Positions 8,721 through 15,683 of a stretch of 64,000 nucleotides of DNA are shown here, in pieces. The notes beneath the pieces were generated by a model. The model saw only the letters and a list, made by a program, of their open reading frames with translations. It was not told where the DNA came from and made no database searches. A program made the position numbers and the translations under genes. Source of the DNA: Rhodothermus marinus DSM 4252 (GTDB lineage Bacteria; Bacteroidota; Rhodothermia; Rhodothermales; Rhodothermaceae); the NCBI RefSeq assembly GCF_000024845.1, contig NC_013501.1, positions 438,001 through 502,000 of the forward strand, given 5' to 3'. Every line of letters begins with the position of its first letter. The first letter of the stretch is position 1.

Positions 8721-9797
8721 ATGCGCATCGGGACGATCGAGCTGGGCGAGCGGCCTCTGTTTCTGGCGCCCATGGAGGACGTGAGCGATCCGCCGTTCCG
8801 ACTGCTGTGCAAGCGCTACGGGGCCGACATGGTGTTCACCGAGTTCATCTCGTCCGGGGGTCTGGTGCACGAGAGCGAGGACGCCGTCAAAAAGCTGGAC
8901 ATCTACGACGAGGAACGACCCGTCGGCATTCAGATTTTCGGGGGTGAGCTGGAGCAGGTGCGTGAGGCCGCCCGCATCGTCGATCAGATCGGCCCGGACG
9001 TGATCGACATCAACTTCGGGTGTCCGGTGCGCAAGGTGGTCTGCAAAGACGCCGGAGCCGGCGTGCTGCGCGACCTGAACAAGATGCGGGCGTTGACGGA
9101 GGCCGTTATTGAGGTTGCCACGCGACCGGTGACGGTCAAGACCCGTCTGGGCTGGGACGATCGCTCGATTCGCATTCTGGAGGTGGCCCGGATGCTGGAA
9201 GATTGCGGCGTGCAGGCGCTCACCGTGCACGCGCGCACGCGGGCGCAGATGTACAAGGGATCGGCCCGCTGGGAATGGCTCCGGCGGCTCAAAGAACTCG
9301 GTCTCTCGATTCCGATCATCGGCAATGGCGATGCGCTGACGCCCGAGAAGGTCAAGCAGATGTTCGACGAAACCGGCGTCGATGGCGTGATGATCGGGCG
9401 CGGGGCGATCGGCAACCCGTGGATTTTCCGGGATGCGAAGATCTACATGGAAACCGGCGAACTTCCACCACCGCCCTCGTGGGAGGAGCGTGTGCGGGTG
9501 GTGGCCGAGCACCTGGAGCTGAAGTGCCAGTGGCTGGGCGAGCGTAAAGGCGTGCTGGAGATGCGCCGCATGTACGGCGGCTATTTCAAGGGCTTTCCGG
9601 GCGCCAGCCGGTTGCGACAGCTTCTGATGGACAAGGAAACGAAAGCCGAGGTGCTGGAAATCCTGCTGAACTTCCGCCCGGACGATCCCGAAATTCAGGT
9701 GGCCGTGCCACGTGCGGTGCGGGCCGTACCGGTCGCGCTGACGGCCCGTTTGCCTGCGCCGACACGCCAGAAAGCGCAGACCGCCGAAGCGGCATAA
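8721..9797 (+). CDS. dusB: tRNA-dihydrouridine synthase
   Basis: 358 aa FMN enzyme reducing specific uridines in the tRNA D-loop. The TIM barrel begins at LFLAPMEDVSDPPFRLLCKRYG; IDINFGCPVRKV carries the family's GCP signature, followed by KDAGAGVLRDL, VKTRLGWDD, TVHARTRAQMYKGSA and IPIIGNGDA (substrate and FMN contacts). GVDGVMIGRGAIGNPWIF is the DusB-type phosphate-binding segment. The ATG at 8721 is used because upstream in-frame codons show no family similarity. The last 40 residues are an Ala/Pro/Arg-rich extension. DusB is the likeliest of the bacterial Dus types from overall similarity. Confidence 0.92.
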   Translation: MRIGTIELGERPLFLAPMEDVSDPPFRLLCKRYGADMVFTEFISSGGLVHESEDAVKKLDIYDEERPVGIQIFGGELEQVREAARIVDQIGPDVIDINFGCPVRKVVCKDAGAGVLRDLNKMRALTEAVIEVATRPVTVKTRLGWDDRSIRILEVARMLEDCGVQALTVHARTRAQMYKGSARWEWLRRLKELGLSIPIIGNGDALTPEKVKQMFDETGVDGVMIGRGAIGNPWIFRDAKIYMETGELPPPPSWEERVRVVAEHLELKCQWLGERKGVLEMRRMYGGYFKGFPGASRLRQLLMDKETKAEVLEILLNFRPDDPEIQVAVPRAVRAVPVALTARLPAPTRQKAQTAEAA

Positions 9798-9867
9798 AAT
9801 CCGTTATTGACCTTCGCCTCCAGGTCCCGTATTATTACGGACACCTACGAACCAGGCGGAACGGATT

Positions 9868-10830
9868 ATGGCCGAACGGGAGGCGAAGGACGGGCGCGTC
9901 GAGGTGGGATTGAAGCTGACGCTGAACGAGCTGCAACGGCGCCTTCGGGACTTTCAGCAGGAGTATCTGAAAAACAAAAGCCCGGAGACAGTCGGCACCT
10001 ACCGGCGGGCGCTGCATGAATTCGAGCGCTGGTTTGCGACGCAGCGAGGGCAGTTTCGCTTTCGGGTGGCCGATGTGCAGCGCTACAAGCAATACCTGAT
10101 GCGCGAGAAGAAGCTGCATCAGGTGTCGGTTTCCACCTATCTGACGGCGCTACGCCGGTTCTGCCAGTACCTGGTGGACATCGGGCTGCTTCCAGAAAAT
10201 CCGGCCCGCACGGTCAAGGGCAATCGGCGACCGTCGAGCCATTCCCGTTCGGTGCTCACGCGTGTGGAGATCGAACAACTGCTGGCCGTGCTGGATCAGG
10301 ACACCTCGCAGATTGGCCTGCGCGATCGGGCCATCGTGCACATGATGTTGTTTGCGGGATTGAGTGAGGTGGAGATTGTGCGGGCCGACGTGCGCGATCT
10401 GGACCAGACGCTGCTGGGCTGGTACCTGCGTGTGCAGGGCAAAGGACATACGGCCAAGGACCAGCAGGTGCCGCTGGATCCGCCCGTGGTCGAAGCGCTG
10501 CAGGCCTATCTGAACACGCGCGTGCCGCTGCACCCCGGCGAGCCGCTTTTCGTGTCGCACGGGCACCGCTCCGAGGGGCAGCGACTCAACACCCGCTCGG
10601 TGCGCAGCCGTATCAAGCAGCACCTGGAGGCGGCCGGCATCACGCGGCGCGGGGTGACGCCGCACAGCCTGACGCACACGGCCGCGCTGATCTGGCTCAA
10701 TCAGGGGATGTCGATCGAGGAGGTGCAGCGCCGCATGCGCCACGGCACGCTGGAGACCACGATGATCTATTACCGCAAGCAGGGCCTGCTCAACCGGGAT
10801 CCGGAAGAGCTGAAGCGCCTGCTGGGTTAA
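9868..10830 (+). CDS. Tyrosine recombinase-like protein lacking both catalytic arginines
   Basis: 320 aa, XerC/D size and layout: SAM-like core-binding domain (about 22-118, SPETVGTYRRAL, LRRFCQYLVDIGLLPENPA) and catalytic fold (about 130-320). The tyrosine region (RHGTLETTMIYYRK; H292, Y301/302) and the beta-hairpin lysine K192 (GKG) are present. Arg I, normally in TGLRxSE, is Ser166 (AGLSEVE), and Arg II of HxLRH is Thr269 (HSLTH). Both are essential for strand cleavage in characterised family members, so this protein probably binds DNA without recombining it, or is decaying. The reading frame is intact with local codon use, and GGCGGA precedes ATG 9868. A perfect palindrome CCGTA-TTAT-TACGG (9827-9840) lies just upstream. 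Its stop overlaps that of the convergent methyltransferase. Confidence 0.8.
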   Translation: MAEREAKDGRVEVGLKLTLNELQRRLRDFQQEYLKNKSPETVGTYRRALHEFERWFATQRGQFRFRVADVQRYKQYLMREKKLHQVSVSTYLTALRRFCQYLVDIGLLPENPARTVKGNRRPSSHSRSVLTRVEIEQLLAVLDQDTSQIGLRDRAIVHMMLFAGLSEVEIVRADVRDLDQTLLGWYLRVQGKGHTAKDQQVPLDPPVVEALQAYLNTRVPLHPGEPLFVSHGHRSEGQRLNTRSVRSRIKQHLEAAGITRRGVTPHSLTHTAALIWLNQGMSIEEVQRRMRHGTLETTMIYYRKQGLLNRDPEELKRLLG

Positions 10831-11468
10831 GGCGTGTCGGGCACGCGGCCACCGATTACGAAGAAGTCGTCCACGCGCCAGGCGCAGTCCACGTCGACGA
10901 ACCCGGTGCGCTCGAGTGCCTTCAGGTGGCGGTACAGGGGCAGCACGCCCACATGATCGCCGATGATCAGGTGACCACCGGGGGTGAGCGTGTCCCGGAT
11001 GCCCTGAAGGAGTAGTTCGTAGCGGGTTTCGACCTCGGCCGGATCGCTGCGTTCGGAGTCGTGCCCCACCAGCACGTGCAGCGCCAGCGAGGCGAGCACG
11101 ACGTCGTAAGGGCCGCCGGGCAACGGCTCGCCGTCGGGCACGATCGTAGCCTGAATCGTAACCGCGTCCGGGCAGTAGTCGGCCACCTTGTCGTAGGCGA
11201 TGGCCAGCAGGTCGGAGTCCCGGTCGATCAGCGTCAGATGCACGAGCGGGTAGGCCGACACGACGGCCGCGGCAGCATTACCGGTGCCGCAGGCCAGGTC
11301 GCACACGCGCGTGCCTTCGCGCAGCGGCGGCAGCGCCAGCACCATTTCGTCGATCATCTCCAGGGCCAGCGGCATGCGGCGCTCCAGGTGCAGATCGTAC
11401 CAGTAACCGTCGCGCCAGAAGCCGCTGTGCCGCTGCAGGTTCTTCCGCCAGCTCGGGAGGTGGGTCAT
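10827..11468 (-). CDS. Class I SAM-dependent methyltransferase
   Basis: 213 aa Rossmann-fold methyltransferase. Motif I VCDLACGTGNAAAAV (about 55-69) binds SAM, followed by LTLIDRDSDLLAIA (acidic residue for the SAM ribose), YDVVLASLALHVL and LTPGGHLIIGDHVG. The C-terminal part YRHLKALERTGFVDVDCAWRVDDFFVIGG resembles Methyltransf_25/31 proteins acting on small molecules. The substrate is unknown. Convergent with the recombinase-like gene (shared TTAA at both stops), and downstream of recO on the same strand with a 58-bp gap. Confidence 0.85.
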   Translation of the reverse strand: MTHLPSWRKNLQRHSGFWRDGYWYDLHLERRMPLALEMIDEMVLALPPLREGTRVCDLACGTGNAAAAVVSAYPLVHLTLIDRDSDLLAIAYDKVADYCPDAVTIQATIVPDGEPLPGGPYDVVLASLALHVLVGHDSERSDPAEVETRYELLLQGIRDTLTPGGHLIIGDHVGVLPLYRHLKALERTGFVDVDCAWRVDDFFVIGGRVPDTP

Positions 11469-11526
11469 TGCCGGTCCGGTCAGAGCGATTGGTTCGGGAG
11501 CGGCACTTCGACTGCAGGGTGCGCGC

Positions 11527-12291
11527 TCAGGATCCCGGCCGCAGCGTCTCGAACAGCCGCTCGGCCACGCGTCCGCTGCGCGTGGGAAAGCCTTCGGGAA
11601 CGTGGTGGTGCAGGTAGGCTTCGGTGAGCTGGAGCAGTTCGTGGCGATGGGAGGGGTTCAGGTGTAGCCGCAGGGCCGTGTCGGGATCGGTACGTGCCAG
11701 AAAGGCGAAGGCCCGCAGCGCCGCCCGCGAGGCCGGTTGTGTCGGTTCCGGGTCGGCCGAACGCGGACGCACCTGTCCGCTGGCCAGCGCCAGCTCGCCG
11801 CCTTCCGGACCGATCTGTTCGACGAGCGCGCGTTCGATCCGGGGCGCAAAGCCCAGCGCGGCGGCCAGCCGGAGCTGAAACCACGGCAGCAGATTCCAGG
11901 CACGGGTCGGGGTCGCATCGAGCCGGGCCAGCACCTGCCAGAACGTCTCGAAAAACTCCGGCATGGGCTCCTCGGGCGGCAGCAGCGCATGGGCCAGCTC
12001 CACCATGCGCAGGCTCAGCGTCAGTTTTTCCAGGTCGCGGCCCAGCTCGGGCAGATATTGCGCAAAACTGCTTTCGCTGAGCGTCTGAAGTTCGCGGGTC
12101 GGTCGGTAATAGAAGACCACCTGCAGACAGGAGGGCGGTTGCAGCGTGCCCCCGAACCGACTGCCCGGCAACCGCGCGCCTTTGGCCATCATCGAAAGCC
12201 GGCCTTTCGCCCGTGTAAAGAGCGAGGCGATCAGGCTCGTCTCCCCGTAGGGCAGCGTGCGCAGGACGATGGCTTCGGTGCGGACGATCAT
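11527..12291 (-). CDS. recO: DNA repair protein RecO
   Basis: 254 aa. The N-terminal OB fold (MIVRTEAIVLRTLPYGETSLIASLFTRAKGRLSMMAKGAR) is the RecO signature, followed by the helical RecO_C domain. RecO works with RecF/RecR to load RecA on SSB-coated single-stranded DNA and anneals complementary strands. The cysteine cluster for zinc found in some RecO proteins is absent, as in many others. Divergent from the comEA-like gene with a 124-bp gap that must hold both promoters. Confidence 0.93.
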   Translation of the reverse strand: MIVRTEAIVLRTLPYGETSLIASLFTRAKGRLSMMAKGARLPGSRFGGTLQPPSCLQVVFYYRPTRELQTLSESSFAQYLPELGRDLEKLTLSLRMVELAHALLPPEEPMPEFFETFWQVLARLDATPTRAWNLLPWFQLRLAAALGFAPRIERALVEQIGPEGGELALASGQVRPRSADPEPTQPASRAALRAFAFLARTDPDTALRLHLNPSHRHELLQLTEAYLHHHVPEGFPTRSGRVAERLFETLRPGS

Positions 12292-12415
12292 AAGCCGTAG
12301 CCGTTGGCTTTATCCAGAAACGCACGCCTGCGCGGAAAGTGTCGAGAAAACGACCGATGCACGCCAACGTCCGGATTTATCTTTACGTGGAAAGGCAACC
12401 TGTTTCCATTCAGCC

Positions 12416-12811
12416 ATGAAGCTGCTTCGTCGCTGGCTGTCGAACCTTTCACTCACGCGCACCGAGGCGGGCGTGCTGCTGGGATTGCTTGCGCTGCTGC
12501 TGGCGGGACTGGCCTATCGCTGGTGGCAGCGCCAGCAGCCGGTGCCGCCGCCGACGGCCGAAGAGGCCGCACGCTTTCGGGAAGGGGCAGCGCGCATGCG
12601 GCAGGTGCTCGAACCCGAGCCGCTGAACGTCAACACGGCCACAGCCGAAGAACTGGAACGCCTGCCGCGTATCGGTCCGGTGCTGGCCCGTCGCATCATC
12701 GAATACCGCGAGGCCCACGGTCCCTTCCGGCGCATTGAGGAGCTGGAAGCCGTGCCCGGCATTGGCCCGAAGACGCTCGCGGAGCTGGCTCCTCTGATCA
12801 GGGTCGAGTAG
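12416..12811 (+). CDS. ComEA-like helix-hairpin-helix membrane protein
   Basis: 131 aa: one membrane anchor (about 21-38), a short linker, then two HhH motifs: LNVNTATAEELERLPRIGPVLARRIIEYR and IEELEAVPGIGPKTLAELAPLI. Such proteins bind double-stranded DNA without sequence specificity outside the membrane and act in DNA uptake (ComEA) or related processes. No competence gene is next to it, so the role is by family only. The ATG at 12416 puts the membrane anchor at the N-terminus. Its 3' end overlaps the convergent small membrane-protein gene by 14 bp. Confidence 0.85.
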   Translation: MKLLRRWLSNLSLTRTEAGVLLGLLALLLAGLAYRWWQRQQPVPPPTAEEAARFREGAARMRQVLEPEPLNVNTATAEELERLPRIGPVLARRIIEYREAHGPFRRIEELEAVPGIGPKTLAELAPLIRVE

Positions 12812-13007
12812 GCGGCTCGGGCGTTTCTTCGTCGTGGTCGGCGCCGTTCGGACGCGCAGCCTGCTGACGCCGGAGGTATTCGGCCGTAAAGCGGCGGGCG
12901 GCTTCGTCTTCACGCTGCAGAAACCGGTACACCGGCACCAGCAGCAACGCCGCCAGTGCCAGAAAGCCGATCAGCGCACCGAGAATGACCAGCGTGTAGT
13001 AGTCCAT
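12798..13007 (-). CDS. Small single-span membrane protein
   Basis: 69 aa: one N-terminal transmembrane helix (about 5-29) and a charged tail (QREDEAARRFTAEYLRRQQAA... ending EETPEPPTRP). No family recognised. It overlaps the convergent comEA-like gene by 14 bp. Confidence 0.6.
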   Translation of the reverse strand: MDYYTLVILGALIGFLALAALLLVPVYRFLQREDEAARRFTAEYLRRQQAARPNGADHDEETPEPPTRP

Positions 13008-13099
13008 GGGGAACGTTCGGTCTCTTGCGAATCTGAGTCGAAGCGCTTATTCTGCGCGTCAACCGTTTACGTTCGTCTTAACTAAACCCTGCTACACCC

Positions 13100-13933
13100 A
13101 TGCATGGCTCTTCCACAACGCTATGGGGGCTGAGCTTGTTGCTCCTGATCGCTCTGGTCGTGCCCCCGGCGCGTGCGCAGGATTGTGACGGCACGACGCA
13201 GACCGGCTTTCTGCTGCGCACGCTGGAGTACAACGGACAGACGCACCATTATCAGGTGTTCGTGCCGCCCGACTACACGCCGGAGCGCACCTGGCCCGTG
13301 ATTCTGTTTCTGCATGGCGCTGGCGAGCGCGGTACCGACGGCTTCAAGCAGACGGCCGTCGGGATCGGGCAGGCCATCCGGATGAACGTCGAGCGCTTCC
13401 CGGCCATCGTGGTCTTTCCGCAGGTACCGCCGGGGCGGGCCTGGTTCGGCGAGCAGGCCGAGGTGGCCATGGCGGCGCTGGACGAGGTGATGGCTACCTA
13501 TTCGGTCGATCCCGAGCGGGTCTATCTGACGGGGCTGTCGATGGGCGGCCATGGCACCTGGTACGTTGCCTATCACTGGCCGGATCGCTTTGCGGCCATC
13601 GTGCCCATCTGCGGGTTCATCGTGTTTCCAGAGGCGGCGCGTGGATTTTTCGGAGAGCTACCGCCCGAACAACTGGAGATCCAGTCGGCCGAGGATCCGT
13701 ATCGCAAGGTGGCCGAGCGCATCAAGCACCTGCCCATCTGGGTCTTTCACGGGGCCGACGATCCGGTCGTGCCGGTCGAAGCTTCTCGCCGCATGGTGGA
13801 GGCGCTGCGTGAACTGGGTGCCGACGTGCAGTACACCGAGTACGAAGGCGTCGGGCACGAGGCGTGGGAGCCGGCCTACGCCGAGTTTGCACTCATGCCC
13901 TGGCTGCTTTCGCATCGCCGCCCGAAGGAGTGA
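13100..13933 (+). CDS. Secreted alpha/beta-hydrolase, phospholipase/carboxylesterase-like
   Basis: 277 aa esterase with a signal peptide (about 1-27, ending PARAQ). Fold landmarks: oxyanion region ILFLHGAGERG (about 68-78), nucleophile Ser147 in GLSMGG, acid D220/D221 in FHGADDPVVPV, and His253 in GVGHEAW. It belongs to the peptidase-S9-like/poly(3HB) depolymerase-like carboxylesterases (LpqC/feruloyl-esterase type) that cleave ester bonds outside the cytoplasm. Substrate unknown. The DUF4926 gene follows 8 bp downstream and is probably co-transcribed. Confidence 0.88.
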   Translation: MHGSSTTLWGLSLLLLIALVVPPARAQDCDGTTQTGFLLRTLEYNGQTHHYQVFVPPDYTPERTWPVILFLHGAGERGTDGFKQTAVGIGQAIRMNVERFPAIVVFPQVPPGRAWFGEQAEVAMAALDEVMATYSVDPERVYLTGLSMGGHGTWYVAYHWPDRFAAIVPICGFIVFPEAARGFFGELPPEQLEIQSAEDPYRKVAERIKHLPIWVFHGADDPVVPVEASRRMVEALRELGADVQYTEYEGVGHEAWEPAYAEFALMPWLLSHRRPKE

Positions 13934-13941
13934 AGCGTGCG

Positions 13942-14136
13942 ATGATGTGCGAGCTGGACCGTGTCGTACTGGTGCGAGATCTCCCCGAGCATGGGCTTGA
14001 AGCAGGGGACGTGGGGACCGTCGTGCACGTCTACGGTGAGGGCGAAGGCTACGAAGTGGAGTTTGTTGGCGGAGAAGGGGAGACCGTGGCGGTGATCACG
14101 CTGGGACCTGAAGACATCCGCCCCATGCGGTTCTAA
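13942..14136 (+). CDS. DUF4926 small protein
   Basis: 64 aa, all-beta: CELDRVVLVRDLPEHGLEAGDVGTVVHVY ... YEVEFVGG ... AVITLGPEDIRP. This is the DUF4926 pattern, an SH3-like barrel often found in toxin-antitoxin-like or orphan contexts, with unknown function. It begins 8 bp after the esterase gene (ATG 13942 or 13945) and ends in a terminator. Confidence 0.75.
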   Translation: MMCELDRVVLVRDLPEHGLEAGDVGTVVHVYGEGEGYEVEFVGGEGETVAVITLGPEDIRPMRF

Positions 14137-14173
14137 AAAAACCCCGCCGTCGACCGACGGCGGGGTTTTTTAG
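14136..14173. terminator. Bidirectional Rho-independent terminator
   Basis: A perfect 10-bp GC stem (14142-14151 with 14156-14165, loop GACC) is flanked by an A-run on the left and a T-run on the right. It can end both the DUF4926 transcript (plus) and the convergent Spy-like gene (minus). Confidence 0.92.
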
Positions 14174-14180
14174 CGGAGCG

Positions 14181-15023
14181 TCATCCATCATTTCGCTGCA
14201 CGTCCTGCCAGGCCCGGACCAGCCGACGGTGTAGCCGGACGATCTCCTGCTGCTCAGGGGTCAGGATTTCGGCCAGCGCCCCGCGGTCGGGGCCCGGCTG
14301 CAGCGCCCGGGCGGCCAGCTGTTGCTGCTGCGTGTCGGTGAGGCGGAGCACTTCCAGCATGGCCTTCCGGCTGTTTTCCGGAATGGCCTCCAGACGGTCC
14401 AGCCGCTCCTGTTGTTCGGGCGTCAGGAGCTGGCGGAAGCGGGCGCGGTACTGCTCGCGGAGCTGGCGGACCTGCTCTCGGAACGCTTCGGCCGAGAGCG
14501 CACCTTCGCGCCGCTGGCGGAGCAGTTCGCGCATGGCGTCGCCCTGGCGGCGCCGGAGCACGGCCAGCGAATCGCGCTGTGCTTCGGTCAGGTTCAGGTA
14601 GTCGGCCAGCCGTGCGCCCCGGGCGGCCATCCAGGCGGCCCGGTGGGCCGGAGGCCGATCATCCCGGCGGTGCAGCCGTTCGCGGCGCATCCGGCGGTCC
14701 GGTCGATCCTGACGCTCCCGCCATCTCCGCCGGGCCGGGCGTTCCCGCTCGGCGCGCAACGGTTCTTCCCAGAACTCTGCGCGCTGTTCGTCGTTGAGTC
14801 GGCGTTGCAGCTCGGCGGCCACGTACCAGAAGAAGCCGCCCTGCTCGTAGCGGTCGGCGTGACGCGCGAAGGCCTCGCGGAGCGCCTGTGCGGTCGCCTC
14901 GGAGAGCTGCAGCCGCTCGGCCATCCGCTGTGCCACCGCGTTCAGGTCCGGTTGCGACTGGGCCAGCGCGGTTGGCGCGGCCCACACGAGCAGGCCGAGC
15001 ACCATGGCGCGAATCTTGTTCAT
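14181..15023 (-). CDS. Periplasmic Spy/CpxP-like LTxxQ protein
   Basis: 280 aa, signal peptide about 1-21 (PTALAQ), then an almost purely helical, highly charged mature protein with LTxxQ-type motifs (LTEAQRDSL, LTPEQQERL, LTDTQQQQL, LTPEQQEIV). The central stretch is extremely Arg-rich (about 90-128). The LTxxQ family includes the periplasmic chaperone Spy and stress regulator CpxP; this protein is about twice their length with at least four motifs, so it may be a duplicated version. Divergent from the Nudix gene. Confidence 0.75.
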   Translation of the reverse strand: MNKIRAMVLGLLVWAAPTALAQSQPDLNAVAQRMAERLQLSEATAQALREAFARHADRYEQGGFFWYVAAELQRRLNDEQRAEFWEEPLRAERERPARRRWRERQDRPDRRMRRERLHRRDDRPPAHRAAWMAARGARLADYLNLTEAQRDSLAVLRRRQGDAMRELLRQRREGALSAEAFREQVRQLREQYRARFRQLLTPEQQERLDRLEAIPENSRKAMLEVLRLTDTQQQQLAARALQPGPDRGALAEILTPEQQEIVRLHRRLVRAWQDVQRNDG

Positions 15024-15071
15024 GGCATTCCTGTGTTTGGTGAGACGGTTCTGGGTTGCATAACGGAAGCC

Positions 15072-15596
15072 ATGGCGCGCGAGTTGTCACGGTTCTGTGG
15101 CGAGTTTCTGGAAAAACCTGACGGACGCATGGTCGAGACGGTCGTACGGGTGGTCGATGTGTACGCGTATCGGCTGGAAGAAGGCCGGCCGCGGTTTCTG
15201 CTGCTGCGACGGGCGCCGGGCGTCAGCTACGCCGGTCAGTGGCGCATGATCGGCGGGAAGATCCGGCGCGGCGAAGCGGCCTGGCAGACCGCGCTGCGCG
15301 AGATCGAAGAAGAAACCGGCCAGCAGCCGCGTCGGCTCTGGGTGGTCCCCTCGCTCAACGCCTTCTACGAGTGGCAGCACGATCGCGTCAATCTGATTCC
15401 GGCCTTTGCCGCCGAGCTGACCGACGATCCTGTGCTCAACGACGAACACGACGCCTTCGCCTGGCTCGACGAAGAGGAGGCCGTCGCCCGTCTGCCCTGG
15501 CCCGAGCAGCAACGCCTCCTCCGACTGACCGCCCGGCTGCTGCGCCAGGGCCTGCCGCCGGAAATTTTTGTATTCGAATGCGAAAATGCTCAATGA
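15072..15596 (+). CDS. Nudix hydrolase
   Basis: 174 aa. The Nudix box GKIRRGEAAWQTALREIEEETGQ follows GX5EX7REUXEEXG and binds the metal for cleaving nucleoside-diphosphate-linked compounds. RVVDVYAYRL...RFLLLRRAPGVSYAGQWRMIGG precedes it as in typical members. The substrate cannot be told. The start is uncertain: ATG 15072 (used here) leaves 48 bp to the divergent Spy-like gene, while ATG 15129 (155 aa) begins right at the domain; neither has a clear ribosome site. Confidence 0.85.
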   Translation: MARELSRFCGEFLEKPDGRMVETVVRVVDVYAYRLEEGRPRFLLLRRAPGVSYAGQWRMIGGKIRRGEAAWQTALREIEEETGQQPRRLWVVPSLNAFYEWQHDRVNLIPAFAAELTDDPVLNDEHDAFAWLDEEEAVARLPWPEQQRLLRLTARLLRQGLPPEIFVFECENAQ

Positions 15597-15654
15597 AATA
15601 TTGAATACTATTTTGTCTTATTTTTGCGCTTGTGCCGAGAGAAATCCTATCTTG

Positions 15655-15683
15655 AGGACAGGTTTTCAAGATGAACCTGTCCT
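15655..15683 (+). promoter_or_regulatory. Hairpin covering the napA ribosome site and start codon
   Basis: AGGACAGGTT (15655-15664) pairs perfectly with AACCTGTCCT (15674-15683). The loop TTCAAGATG contains the start codon at 15671, and the stem contains the only Shine-Dalgarno-like sequence (GAGGAC). The downstream side runs into TTTTC. It could hide the start from ribosomes. Just upstream, TATTTTTG (15619-15626) matches the Bacteroidota -7 element, but no -33 element at the right distance is seen. Confidence 0.55.

Noticed and set aside
15597-15670. FNR-type box upstream of napA
   Set aside because: CTTGA...TCAAG arms are 10 bp apart, not the TTGAT-N4-ATCAA spacing. The sequence is better explained by the hairpin.
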